Shown here: positions 1 to 7,465 of the stretch, piece by piece | Layout: every line of letters starts with the position of its first letter | Position numbering within the stretch: position 1 is the stretch's first letter | Assembly: GCA_030679895.1 (NCBI GenBank) | Contig: JAUXSN010000039.1 | Span: forward strand, 1 to 34,127 | Direction of reading: 5' to 3' | Length of the DNA: 34,127 bases | From: Candidatus Moraniibacteriota bacterium | Lineage (GTDB): Bacteria; Patescibacteriota; Minisyncoccia; Moranbacterales; UBA11712 | Program-made: the position numbers and the translations under genes | Notes under the pieces: model-generated | What the model saw: only the letters and a program-made list of their open reading frames with translations | Databases searched by the model: none | What the model was told of the DNA's origin: nothing

Positions 1-1
1 T

Positions 2-259
2 GACCGCCAAAAACCAAAATTTGTCGATCTTCCCAGAACCCTGAACAAAAACCCCGGAGACACCGTCACCTGGACCGTCACTGACAACGACCAGATTGGA
101 TACTACCAGTACACCTTCCGGGGAAAGAAAGTGAAAACCAATGACAACTCCTTCGTCCTTCCAGCAGGCACTCCCAAAGGTATCTCCCGCCTCACCGTAA
201 GAGCCTATGACAGAGCGAAAAACATGGCCAAGCGAAGAGTGAAGATCAAGGTGGAGTAG
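2..259 (+). CDS. C-terminal end of a probable surface or secreted protein (5' truncated)
   Basis: An open frame enters from the left edge and stops at TAG 257-259, giving the last 85 residues. The sequence alternates hydrophobic and polar residues and contains NPGDTVTWTV near its start and LTVRAYDRAKN near its end. This resembles the closing strands of an Ig-like or cadherin-like beta-sandwich of the kind that ends bacterial surface proteins. The tail is basic (KRRVKIKVE). Codon use is richer in C and G (ACC, CTC, GCC, GAC) than in the next genes. The upstream part, which would show a catalytic domain or anchor, lies outside the window. The reading frame is secure; the fold is an inference from sequence character. 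Confidence 0.6.
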   Translation, partial: DRQKPKFVDLPRTLNKNPGDTVTWTVTDNDQIGYYQYTFRGKKVKTNDNSFVLPAGTPKGISRLTVRAYDRAKNMAKRRVKIKVE

Positions 260-345
260 GGAAAAGACAGTTCGGAGAAAAATAAGCCGGAATGATTTCT
301 GGACAGGTTTGCTTTTAGCTTTTTTGATAATTTAAATTTATTAAT

Positions 346-894
346 ATGGTGAAGATATCATCAATAAAAAAAGAATTGTTGGTTGTGGTTATGGCTATTG
401 TATTTTTGATAGCGATTGTTGTTTTCAAAAAAGCCGATCAAGTTCATGAAAGTGTTGATGTTAACGCTGAAATACCGACGAAACAAGAGGCGTCTTTGCC
501 TAGCGATCCGAATAGGATAACAGTGACCCTGAATGCAGAAAATAATTTTACGGATAAGCTAGAGAAGGGTTTGTTCACCCGAAGCGCAGATGAGGGGCCA
601 GGAACCGGTATGTTTGTCTCGGAAGGTTTTGAATTCACCCAGGGGAATTGCGCTGAAATAGCGGATAGGGGGCCCAATAATTTCACCTGGACATCAGGTC
701 TTCTGAATGGTTGCAGCAAAAATACATTGCTCAAGTCTGACTGGTGCGGACGACTGGTTGATGATAGGTCGGTCATGTACACGCTTCGTTTTCTCTCCTG
801 GGCCAGTGCAGGAGGAGACCAAGCCTGTCTTGGCGAATGCGAAAAATATAATAATCAGACAGTATACCTGCGGACAAATAACTCCAAAAAATGA
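346..894 (+). CDS. Small membrane-anchored extracytoplasmic protein of unknown function
   Basis: The 182-residue protein has one hydrophobic segment at about residues 10-27 after a basic start, so it is probably an N-terminally anchored protein with the rest outside. The outer part is polar and has five cysteines in its second half (around CAEI, GCSKN, WCGR, ACLGEC), enough for disulfides. I recognise no family. The stop codon overlaps the start of the downstream permease (ATGA, 891-894), so the two are probably translationally coupled and may work together. No SD precedes the ATG; the upstream 85 bases are AT-rich with no clear promoter. Confidence 0.6.
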   Translation: MVKISSIKKELLVVVMAIVFLIAIVVFKKADQVHESVDVNAEIPTKQEASLPSDPNRITVTLNAENNFTDKLEKGLFTRSADEGPGTGMFVSEGFEFTQGNCAEIADRGPNNFTWTSGLLNGCSKNTLLKSDWCGRLVDDRSVMYTLRFLSWASAGGDQACLGECEKYNNQTVYLRTNNSKK

Positions 895-1892
895 AACTGA
901 CCGGATTCAAAAACAAGGCCATTAGGGGATTTATATGGGCTTCTCTTATTTTTTTTGTCGTGGACTTTATTTACAAGGTTTCGAGTAATATTTCTTTTGT
1001 AAACAGAGAGAAGTGCATTCTTTATAGAGTTATACCCAAATTTTGGTTTTTGATTTTTGAGTATTTTGTCGAACTTACGGCTGTTATGGTTGTTGGGATT
1101 TTTATCGCGACATTACTCGAGTTTTATTTTCTGAAATTCAAGAAATTTTATCCCAAAAGCCCCTTAACAGCTTTTTTCTACGCCTCCTTGTTACCAGTAT
1201 GCGGCTGCGGGGCAATACCGCTGCTTAAATCCCTGAAAGGAAAAATAAAATACGGAACGCTTGTGACACTCGTTGTCGCTGCCCCTCTTTTGAGTCCTTA
1301 TGTAATAATTCTTTCTTTTTCCGTGCTTGGAACAAAATATGCGGTTCTGCGGATCATCAGCTCATTTATCCTGGCAATTACTTCGGGCATTGTGATGGAA
1401 TATTTCTATAAAGATGAAAAAGAGGAGATTGCTGTGCCAAAAGACGCAGGCGCTGCTTCCTGCAATCGATCCTGCGCTGCTCCTCAAGGAAAGGATGTTT
1501 TTCTTGAAACATTCGCAGTTTTCAAAAAATTATTACCCTATCTTTTGTTTGCCGCTCTTCTTGGGTTGGCTCTGGAATACACCAATCCAAAGAATATTTT
1601 ATTGAATCTTCACATTGGAAACAACTTCTGGGGTATAGCTCTGTTCGATCTTATTGGCATACCTCTTTATTTTTGCAATGGAGCAGAAGTGCTTATTTTG
1701 AAGCCTTTAATTCATTTCGGAGGTCTTGGCCTGGGATCCGCGATTGCATTTTCGCTGACTTCTACCGCGATCTGCATAACTTCCATAGTATTGCTCATAA
1801 AATTCATCGGAAAAAGAATGACTTTCATTCTTACTGTCCAAATATTTATTGTTACGCTAATCTTGGGCTATCTGATAAATACCTTCGGATAA
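891..1892 (+). CDS. ArsP/DUF318-family permease
   Basis: The protein has 333 residues in two hydrophobic bundles of about four membrane spans each, joined by a hydrophilic linker (residues 173-205) that contains two cysteines. The first bundle carries LPVCGCGAIPL with C104 and C106, matching the CxCG-x-P signature of the ArsP_1 (DUF318) permeases; the second carries the related GIPLYFCNGAEVL. Some members export trivalent organoarsenicals and many are uncharacterised, so the substrate here is unknown. It overlaps the upstream anchored-protein gene by four bases, which suggests co-translation. Family assignment is firm; transport role is inferred. Confidence 0.8.
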   Translation: MKLTGFKNKAIRGFIWASLIFFVVDFIYKVSSNISFVNREKCILYRVIPKFWFLIFEYFVELTAVMVVGIFIATLLEFYFLKFKKFYPKSPLTAFFYASLLPVCGCGAIPLLKSLKGKIKYGTLVTLVVAAPLLSPYVIILSFSVLGTKYAVLRIISSFILAITSGIVMEYFYKDEKEEIAVPKDAGAASCNRSCAAPQGKDVFLETFAVFKKLLPYLLFAALLGLALEYTNPKNILLNLHIGNNFWGIALFDLIGIPLYFCNGAEVLILKPLIHFGGLGLGSAIAFSLTSTAICITSIVLLIKFIGKRMTFILTVQIFIVTLILGYLINTFG

Positions 1893-1933
1893 TTTTCAAA
1901 AAAAGAACTTTTAGCCGTCTTCTATAGAAACCT

Positions 1934-2905
1934 ATGCTTTCTAGTCCAATAGAAAAATTTTTATTGCCCTTCTTTCTTTCTCTCGGACTTACTGTCATCG
2001 GAGTAGTTCTTTTGCTGTGGCTGGGGAAAAAATCCGCGAAAAGATTGGGCGGACTCATCCTGATCATCGTCTTTGGAATTTCCGTTCTTTTGAACAAGGA
2101 TCTCGAGATTACAAGATCAATTTTGGGCATCCTTATTGGCAGTTCAATGATATTTCTTTTTGGACTTTGGGATGATTTGAAAAATATAAACTGGAAATGG
2201 CAGTTAATATTTCAGATTATTATCGCTCTCGCCGCAATAAGTTTCGGTGTGCGAAGCGGCTTTATAAGCAATCCACTTGGTGGAGCTATAAGCCTAAATA
2301 ATCCGGCAATATATTATTTTTTTTATATTTTATACTTTCTGATTTTCTTGAATTCGCTCAATTGGCTCGACGGGACGGACGGGTTGGCCGGCGGGGTGAC
2401 GCTGGTGTCGCTCGGGACGATATTTTTTTTGAGTTTCAAACCCGAAGTGAACCAGCCGGCGACAGCCATTTTATGCGCTATTTCCGGCGGCGCGGTGCTG
2501 GGATTTTTGTTTTTCAACTGGAACCCGGCCAAGATATTGGCGGGGACAAGCGGAGCCTGGTTTTTTGGATTTATTTTGGCCAGCTTATCAATATTCGCGG
2601 GAGCAAAAATTGCGACCGTGATGATGGCTGCTTTAATCCCGATACTAGATTTAGTAAGAGTTGTTTGGGAAAGGTGGAGAAGCGGGCAATCTATTTTTCA
2701 AAAAGATCATCGGCATTTGCACTATCTGCTGCTTAATGCGGGAATAAACGAACGGAAAATATTCTTCCTTTATTTCTTTGCGAGCGTTTTGATTGGAAGC
2801 GCGGCGCTGAATTTGAGAGTTTGGGGAAAATTAGCTACAATAGCATCAGTAATTATAATTTATTCACTTTCCTTTTATTTATGGTCAAAAAAACAAAAAT
2901 CATAA
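1934..2905 (+). CDS. WecA/MraY-type polyprenyl-phosphate sugar-1-phosphate transferase
   Basis: This 323-residue polytopic protein belongs to glycosyltransferase family 4, which moves a sugar-1-phosphate from a UDP-sugar onto undecaprenyl phosphate at the inner membrane face. The family motifs are present: WDD with D80-D81, NWLDGTDGLAGG with D146 and D149, GTSGAWFFG, and the HRHLHY histidines at 259-263. About ten hydrophobic segments are visible. The HRHLHY motif and general form fit WecA/TagO-like enzymes of cell-surface polysaccharide synthesis better than MraY itself, but the sugar cannot be told from sequence. The end overlaps the next gene by 25 bases. No SD is seen. Confidence 0.85.
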   Translation: MLSSPIEKFLLPFFLSLGLTVIGVVLLLWLGKKSAKRLGGLILIIVFGISVLLNKDLEITRSILGILIGSSMIFLFGLWDDLKNINWKWQLIFQIIIALAAISFGVRSGFISNPLGGAISLNNPAIYYFFYILYFLIFLNSLNWLDGTDGLAGGVTLVSLGTIFFLSFKPEVNQPATAILCAISGGAVLGFLFFNWNPAKILAGTSGAWFFGFILASLSIFAGAKIATVMMAALIPILDLVRVVWERWRSGQSIFQKDHRHLHYLLLNAGINERKIFFLYFFASVLIGSAALNLRVWGKLATIASVIIIYSLSFYLWSKKQKS

Positions 2906-3339
2906 TATTTTCCGTTTTGATGCTTCTCGGGATTATATTGATTGTCGTAAACTACATATTCAGCGAGGTTTATTCAACTTCCGGAAATCCGATCAAAAGG
3001 GTATATTTCAAAAACACTTTCGTTAAGGCGGAGGTAGTGAGCGACCAAAAAAGAATCGAGCTTGGTCTGGCGGGGAGAAAAGAACTTCCAGCAGGAAGAG
3101 GAATGCTTTTCTTGATGCCTCAAGAGGATTATCTGCGATTTTGGATGAAGGGAATGCAAATCTCGGTTGACATTATTTGGATCGAGCAGAGCCGGATTGT
3201 CGGGTGCGAGAAAAATATTTCGCCCAAAGATGAGCGGATTTTCACCTCGCCGGCCATGACGGGCCTTGTTCTTGAAGTGCCGGCCGGTTTTTGCGATAAA
3301 TATGATGTTGGAATCAACGACGCCATAAGGACGCAGTGA
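2881..3339 (+). CDS. DUF192 protein, membrane anchored
   Basis: I chose ATG 2881, giving MVKKTKIII followed by a hydrophobic anchor at about residues 6-26; an upstream TTG at 2821 only adds residues that overlap the preceding gene. The outer part is a complete DUF192 domain: GLAGRKELPAGRGMLF, then FWMKGMQISVDIIWI, then LEVPAGFCDKYDVG. The family forms a small beta-barrel found in bacterial and archaeal envelope or secreted proteins; its function is not settled. The 25-base overlap with the transferase gene suggests one transcript with it. Confidence 0.8.
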   Translation: MVKKTKIIIFSVLMLLGIILIVVNYIFSEVYSTSGNPIKRVYFKNTFVKAEVVSDQKRIELGLAGRKELPAGRGMLFLMPQEDYLRFWMKGMQISVDIIWIEQSRIVGCEKNISPKDERIFTSPAMTGLVLEVPAGFCDKYDVGINDAIRTQ

Positions 3340-3415
3340 TTTAACAGGGTAACCTTGCCTAAATAAAAGTCTTTTGCTAGACTGCTAGCGCGTAAGAAAT
3401 TAAGACCTTTGATTT

Positions 3416-3676
3416 ATGAAAGAATCAATGATTAAATTTGTAAAGAATATAAGGATAAACGAGAAATCTATCAATTTTCTCCTTATATTCATTTTAGGAT
3501 TTCTGGTAGGGGTGGCGGTAAAGACGGAAGCAAAAAAGAGGATAACAATCGGCTATAATGATTATCTGGTAGGCGAAATGAAGCAAGGATTCAAGCTCAT
3601 GGAACAAAATGCCGCGCCAAGCCAGGAAGAAGCGGTTCAGCCGGAAGATGGAAGCGATCAGCAGCCCGCACAATAA
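3416..3676 (+). CDS. Small single-span membrane protein, unknown
   Basis: The 86-residue protein has a basic start, one membrane span at about residues 19-36 (NFLLIFILGFLVGVAVK) and a tail rich in Glu, Gln and Pro, which looks disordered. No family is recognised. It lies 40 bases before the double-thioredoxin protein and may be co-transcribed with it. A possible promoter lies in 3345-3400, but no clear pair of boxes could be fixed. No SD precedes the start. Confidence 0.55.
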   Translation: MKESMIKFVKNIRINEKSINFLLIFILGFLVGVAVKTEAKKRITIGYNDYLVGEMKQGFKLMEQNAAPSQEEAVQPEDGSDQQPAQ

Positions 3677-3721
3677 TAGTATCTTCTCAAATAATAAACT
3701 ATAACTCTTAAGTAATTGAAG

Positions 3722-4825
3722 ATGGAAGAAAAAAACGAGGAAAAAATGGCATCTGATTTGCCAAGCGAAATGAAGGAGGGGGAAAAAGAATTAATAATAA
3801 AAGAAAAAAACGAACAGCTGGAGAAAAAGAAGCTAAAAAACTATGTTTCAATCATTATCCTTCTTGCCGGACTTCTCGCAGGCAGTATTTTTGTCGATGT
3901 CGCGCAGTTTTTCGGCCATCAGGGAGTATCTCCCCGCGCGCTCAAGGATCTGGATGTTTTTCCCTTTGAGGGGAAAACCTGGGTATCTTATAACGAACCA
4001 ATAGTAAACGTTCAGGTGGTGACTGACAGCAAATGCGAAGCTTGCGATCCGACGGAACCACTTAAGTGGCTGAAGCGCGTTATGCCGACTCTCCTGGCGA
4101 AAAAAGTGGAAATTGATTCGCCGGAAGGAAAAAGTCTGGTTTCCCAGTTCAAGATCAAAAATATTCCGGCTTTTATATTTGACGAAAACGTGACTAAGAC
4201 TGATGTCTATTCACAGGCCCAGGCAATTTTCTCGAAAGAGGGAAGCAACTACTTGATGAATACGGATCAAGTCGGAATCAAGCCGGGGAAATTTCTGGAA
4301 ACGCCGGAAGTAAAGGAAGATGACGCTCAAATCGGGCTGAAAAACGCTAAAGTGAAGGCGGTTCTGTTCAGTGATTTCCAGTGCCCTTACTGCAAAACTT
4401 TTTATGAAACCTATAAACAAGCGATTAATGAATATAAGGATAGGGTATTATTCGCCTTCAAGCATGTTCCGCTTGATTTCCATAAACAAGCTATGAACGC
4501 GGCTATGGCGGGAGAATGCGCCCAGGAACAGGGAAAATTCTGGGAAATATCAGACAAGCTCTACGCCACTCAAACTGATTGGAGCAATATCGAAGGAACG
4601 GCTAAATTCAAGGCTTACGCGGCGCAATTGGGCTTAAATACGGCCAAATTCAATCAATGCATGGACGATTCCAAATATAAGGATAAAATCGCGGCCGACC
4701 AGGCTCAAGCTCAAAATTTTGGAATTTCCGGAACGCCATCATTTTTCGTGAACGACCAGTTTTTCGGCGGTCTAGTCACCTATGACCAGCTGAAGCAAAC
4801 TTTGGATGCGGAGCTGGCGAAATAG
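3722..4825 (+). CDS. Membrane-anchored protein with two thioredoxin folds (CEAC domain plus DsbA-like CPYC domain)
   Basis: ATG 3722 is chosen over an in-frame TTG at 3716. A charged, Lys/Glu-rich cytoplasmic head of about 38 residues leads into one membrane span (about 40-62). Outside, a first small thioredoxin-like region contains VVTDSKCEACDPTEP with a CxxC pair and NIPAFIF, where thioredoxins have their cis-proline. A second, complete DsbA-like domain has FSDFQCPYCKTFYE, the helical insert, and GISGTPSFFVNDQFFGG with its cis-proline. DsbA/DSBA-like proteins oxidise or isomerise disulfides in exported proteins. Two redox sites on one anchor could relay electrons, but that is inference. A strong terminator follows. 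Confidence 0.85.
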   Translation: MEEKNEEKMASDLPSEMKEGEKELIIKEKNEQLEKKKLKNYVSIIILLAGLLAGSIFVDVAQFFGHQGVSPRALKDLDVFPFEGKTWVSYNEPIVNVQVVTDSKCEACDPTEPLKWLKRVMPTLLAKKVEIDSPEGKSLVSQFKIKNIPAFIFDENVTKTDVYSQAQAIFSKEGSNYLMNTDQVGIKPGKFLETPEVKEDDAQIGLKNAKVKAVLFSDFQCPYCKTFYETYKQAINEYKDRVLFAFKHVPLDFHKQAMNAAMAGECAQEQGKFWEISDKLYATQTDWSNIEGTAKFKAYAAQLGLNTAKFNQCMDDSKYKDKIAADQAQAQNFGISGTPSFFVNDQFFGGLVTYDQLKQTLDAELAK

Positions 4826-4855
4826 GCGATTATTGTTGAGCTGAAAATTCTATCA

Positions 4856-4888
4856 AAACTCGGTTTCTGTTTGAAGCCGAGTTTTTTT
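4856..4888 (+). terminator. Intrinsic terminator after the thioredoxin-fold gene
   Basis: Arms AAACTCGG (4856-4863) and CCGAGTTT (4877-4884) pair perfectly over 8 bp around a 13-base loop and run into seven T residues. It lies 31 bases after the stop codon. Its loop and 3' arm overlap the -35 region of the por promoter. Confidence 0.85.
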
Positions 4889-4898
4889 GTGCTATAAT
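4871..4898 (+). promoter_or_regulatory. Probable promoter of the por operon, overlapping a terminator
   Basis: TTGAAG (4871-4876) and a perfect TATAAT (4893-4898) are separated by 16 bases. The expected transcript start is near 4905, just before the inverted repeat at 4907-4951, so that repeat would form the 5' end of the por mRNA. Confidence 0.65.
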
Positions 4899-4906
4899 GT
4901 TTCTAT

Positions 4907-4951
4907 GAATCCCGTTAGAAATTTTTTAGATGGAATTTTCAAACGGGATTC
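4907..4951 (+). repeat. Inverted repeat (CCCGTTAGAAA family) in the por leader
   Basis: Arms GAATCCCGTT (4907-4916) and AACGGGATTC (4942-4951) pair over 10 bp, with weaker A/T pairing inside. The left half matches the left half of the perfect palindrome inside the cation ATPase gene (11656-11684), so the two are probably one family. A spurious ATG at 4930 lies inside the repeat. Confidence 0.65.
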
Positions 4952-4971
4952 TACAAATTATTTCTACCGGG

Positions 4972-5541
4972 ATGAAACTCGACAAAAAAATTTTTGAAAT
5001 TATTTTTCACGCGCGGGGCGGACAAGGGGCGAAGACCGCCGCCGAACTTTTGGCGCAGGCGGCTCTTCGGGAAGGAAAATTCGTCCAGGCTTTTCCTGAT
5101 TTCGGACCGGAAAGGAGCGGCGCGCCGATGAAAACATATGTCCGCATTTCTGACGAACCGATTCGGACGCATGAGCCGGTAGTTGATCCGGACATGGTGG
5201 CTGTGCTTGATGAAACGCTTTTAGGAGTGATAGATATTTCCAAAAATCTTGACGAGAATGAAAGTTTGATCGTGAACACTACAAAGGATCGGGAAACTGT
5301 TTCCCGGGAGACCGGATATGTCGGCAATATTTATCCCATTGACGCGCTGGGCCTCTCGATGGAAGTTATCGGCGAACCGCGGCCGAACACGGCTATTCTC
5401 GGGAAAATTATAAAAGTCACGGAAGTTGTCCGGCTGGAAAGCGTGATGGATGTTTTTCGCGAAAAATACACGGATAAAATCGGCGCGGAAAAAACGGACA
5501 AGAACACGGCGGCGATCGAAAAAGCGTATGATTCACTGTAG
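4972..5541 (+). CDS. porG: Pyruvate:ferredoxin oxidoreductase, gamma subunit
   Basis: ATG 4972 gives MKLDKKIFEIIFHARGGQG, the usual short lead-in of the family; an in-frame ATG at 4930 would add residues encoded by the inverted repeat and is judged false. The 189-residue protein has HARGGQGAKTAAELLAQAA, FPDFGPERSGAPMKTYVRI and the YPIDALGLS-PNTAILG region typical of PorG. The subunit helps build the catalytic heteromer that oxidatively decarboxylates pyruvate to acetyl-CoA and reduces ferredoxin. It is the first gene of a porG-porD-porA-porB set. No SD is seen before the start. Confidence 0.9.
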   Translation: MKLDKKIFEIIFHARGGQGAKTAAELLAQAALREGKFVQAFPDFGPERSGAPMKTYVRISDEPIRTHEPVVDPDMVAVLDETLLGVIDISKNLDENESLIVNTTKDRETVSRETGYVGNIYPIDALGLSMEVIGEPRPNTAILGKIIKVTEVVRLESVMDVFREKYTDKIGAEKTDKNTAAIEKAYDSL

Positions 5542-5542
5542 C

Positions 5543-5595
5543 AAACTCAAATCTCAAAACGCAAAGCGCAAAACCACAGCGTAAAATTAAAAACA
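5543..5595 (+). repeat. AT-rich repeat, CAAAGCGCAAAACCACAGC family (copy 1)
   Basis: The spacer after porG is a run of CAAA-type units around the core GCAAAGCGCAAAACCACAGC. The same core is present at 21127-21146 and 28218-28237, and shorter relatives occur inside the ATPase gene (11887-11938) and at the end of the sigma/HARE gene. Confidence 0.75.
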
Positions 5596-5622
5596 AAACA
5601 GATATATTTTGATGTATAAATT

Positions 5623-5886
5623 ATGAATTGGCAAAACATCGAAGAAGGCGCAGTTATAAAACACGATATTACTAAATCTCCTAAAACCGGAGATTGGCGG
5701 TATATGAAGCCGGAAATAAAGAAGGCCGAGTGCATTGGATGCGGCCAGTGTATGCCGTATTGTCCCGAAGCGGTCATTGATTTTGATTCGGAAAAAAAAG
5801 CGGATATCGATTTCGATTTTTGCAAAGGCTGCGGGGTTTGTGCGACAGTTTGCCCGAAAAATGCGATAACTATGGGAAAAAATTAG
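5623..5886 (+). CDS. porD: Pyruvate:ferredoxin oxidoreductase, delta subunit (2x[4Fe-4S])
   Basis: This 87-residue protein has a short N-terminal stretch with the family's GDWRYMKPEI and two classic ferredoxin motifs: C37-x2-C40-x2-C43-x3-C47-P and C67-x2-C70-x2-C73-x3-C77-P. These bind two [4Fe-4S] clusters that pass electrons from the catalytic subunits to free ferredoxin. It follows porG across a repeat-filled spacer and is followed by a MITE-like repeat, so two separate repeats sit inside this operon. Confidence 0.92.
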   Translation: MNWQNIEEGAVIKHDITKSPKTGDWRYMKPEIKKAECIGCGQCMPYCPEAVIDFDSEKKADIDFDFCKGCGVCATVCPKNAITMGKN

Positions 5887-5894
5887 ATTATTAT

Positions 5895-5976
5895 TTTGTC
5901 ATTCCCGCGAAAGCGTAAATCCAGTATTATTTGAAAATTAATTTTTCCGGATCCCGCATCAAGTGCGGGATGACAA
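5895..5976 (+). repeat. MITE/REP-like element with terminal TGTCATTCCCGC inverted repeats
   Basis: The element runs from TTTGTCATTCCCGC (left) to GCGGGATGACAAG (right), near-perfect inverted ends of a type scattered in many bacterial genomes. An inner hairpin CCCGCA/TGCGGG occupies 5953-5969. It separates porD from porA and would produce a false in-frame GTG start for porA at 5963. Confidence 0.75.
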
Positions 5977-5986
5977 GAATAGAGTT

Positions 5987-7153
5987 ATGAATTTAAACAA
6001 AAACAATTTAGCTTTGACCGGCGGCGCGGCGGCGGCGGAGGCCTTGAAACAGATCAATCCCGATGTGATGCCGGTCTATCCAATCACGCCCCAGACGCCG
6101 ATAATCGAGGTTTTTGCCAAGATGGTGGCGGACGGCGAAGCGGCGACAGTTATGATCGAAGTGGAATCGGAGCACAGTGCGATGAGCGCGGCCGTGGGCG
6201 CGCAGGCGGCGGGAGCGCGGGCGATGACAGCCTCGAGCTCGCAAGGAATAATGCTCATGAGCGAGATTTTGCCGATTGCTTCCGGAATGCGGCTTCCTAT
6301 CTTGATGTTTGTCAGCGCGAGAGCGATCAGTGCGCCGATCAATATTCACGGCGATCATGAAGATGTGATGGCAGTACGAGATCTGGGCTGGATTCAATTT
6401 TTTTCGGAAAACTCACAGGAAGTTTATGACAATACTTTTATTGCTTTGAAATTGGCGGAAAAAGCGCGCATGCCGGCGATGGTGATCATGGACGGATTCT
6501 TGACTTCGCACAGCGTCGAGAATCTGGAAATTTTGGAAACGCCTTTGGTTAGAAAGTTTATTGGCGAATATGAACCGAAAAATAATTTGCTCGACATGGA
6601 AAATCCGATGACTTTCGGTCCGGTATCGCTTCCTAATTCTTTTTTTGAATTTAAGCGGCAGCAGATTGAAGCGATGAACGGGGTGCTGACGGAATATGAA
6701 AATGTTGCCGAAGAGTACGAAAAAATAAGCGGGAGGAACCACGATATTTTCGAAAGTTATCAGCTCGATGACGCCGAAAGAGCGATCGTCGTGGCCGGAT
6801 CAACGGCTGGAACGGTAAAAGTGGCAGTGGATGAACTGCGGGAACAGGGCGAGAAGGTCGGGCTTCTCAAAATAAAATTATTCCGGCCCTTTCCATATCA
6901 ACAAATCGCCGAAGCGCTGAAAAATGTGAAAAATATCGCGGTTTTGGACAGGACAGTGCCGCTAGGTTCAAATGCGCCTATATTTTCTGAAATCATAAAT
7001 AGCTTATTCGAATTGAAAATTTCGAACTGCCAATTACATTCTTATATTTATGGACTGGGCGGTCGGGAAATTTTTAAGGAAGATATAAAGAAAGTTTTTG
7101 ATGATTTAAAAAGCGAGAGTAAAGAAAAAGTAAAATACATTGGATTGAAATAA
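5987..7153 (+). CDS. porA: Pyruvate:ferredoxin oxidoreductase, alpha subunit
   Basis: ATG 5987 (MNLNKNNLALTGG) starts just after the repeat element; an earlier GTG at 5963 lies inside it and is rejected. The 388-residue protein shows YPITPQTPIIE, the VESEHSAMSAAVGA region, the SSSQGIMLMSE loop and the pyruvate-type INIHGDHEDVM, then the C-terminal domain with LFRPFPYQQI and GLGGREI. PorA carries pyrimidine-binding and pyruvate-contacting parts of the thiamine-diphosphate enzyme. Residues ELKISNCQLHS before GLGGREI are encoded by an AT-rich stretch and are not clearly family-typical. Substrate class (pyruvate) is likely but other 2-oxoacids are not excluded. Confidence 0.9.
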   Translation: MNLNKNNLALTGGAAAAEALKQINPDVMPVYPITPQTPIIEVFAKMVADGEAATVMIEVESEHSAMSAAVGAQAAGARAMTASSSQGIMLMSEILPIASGMRLPILMFVSARAISAPINIHGDHEDVMAVRDLGWIQFFSENSQEVYDNTFIALKLAEKARMPAMVIMDGFLTSHSVENLEILETPLVRKFIGEYEPKNNLLDMENPMTFGPVSLPNSFFEFKRQQIEAMNGVLTEYENVAEEYEKISGRNHDIFESYQLDDAERAIVVAGSTAGTVKVAVDELREQGEKVGLLKIKLFRPFPYQQIAEALKNVKNIAVLDRTVPLGSNAPIFSEIINSLFELKISNCQLHSYIYGLGGREIFKEDIKKVFDDLKSESKEKVKYIGLK

Positions 7154-7199
7154 TTATCCTCAAGAATTTGCAGTTTGTTGCGCTTGAGATTAAAAACAT

Positions 7200-7454
7200 A
7201 TGGACTCCATTCAATTGACAGGATATATTGCGGGATTTGTTATAGCTTTTTCCCTCACGCCGCAAGTTTATAGATCTTGGAAAACCAAATCGACGAAAGA
7301 CATATCTTTGCTCTGGAACTCAATTTTGATCTTTGGATTACTCCTATATTTTGTTTACGGAATCGGAATAAGACAAATGCCAATTATTGTTATGAATACG
7401 GTTGAAATGCTTCTTGCATTTTCCCTGATTGTCGCTAAATTAACGTACAAATAA
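7200..7454 (+). CDS. SemiSWEET (PQ-loop/MtN3) sugar transporter
   Basis: The 84-residue protein has three membrane spans and the motif FSLTPQVYRSWKTKSTKDIS with its PQ pair after the first span, followed by LWNSILIFGLLLYFVYGI. This is the full length of bacterial SemiSWEETs, which work as dimers and carry sugars down a gradient. It sits between porA and porB, 46 bases after the first and 11 before the second, so it must be read on the same transcript. Its substrate is unknown; a link to sugar uptake feeding pyruvate is inference. Confidence 0.85.
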   Translation: MDSIQLTGYIAGFVIAFSLTPQVYRSWKTKSTKDISLLWNSILIFGLLLYFVYGIGIRQMPIIVMNTVEMLLAFSLIVAKLTYK

Positions 7455-7465
7455 ACTCAAAAACA

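Noticed and set aside
2362-2736. Alternative-frame ORF of 124 codons inside the sugar-phosphate transferase gene
   Set aside because: It overlaps a gene with clear family motifs and has no motifs of its own. The same holds for the other long shadow frames opposite polX, the VirD4-like ATPase and the Gln/Asn-rich gene.
4930-4971. Upstream ATG for porG giving 14 extra residues
   Set aside because: The added residues are encoded by the inverted repeat of the leader, and PorG proteins begin close to the HARGGQG motif.
5963-5986. In-frame GTG start for porA
   Set aside because: It lies within the MITE-like repeat; ATG 5987 gives the usual lead-in.
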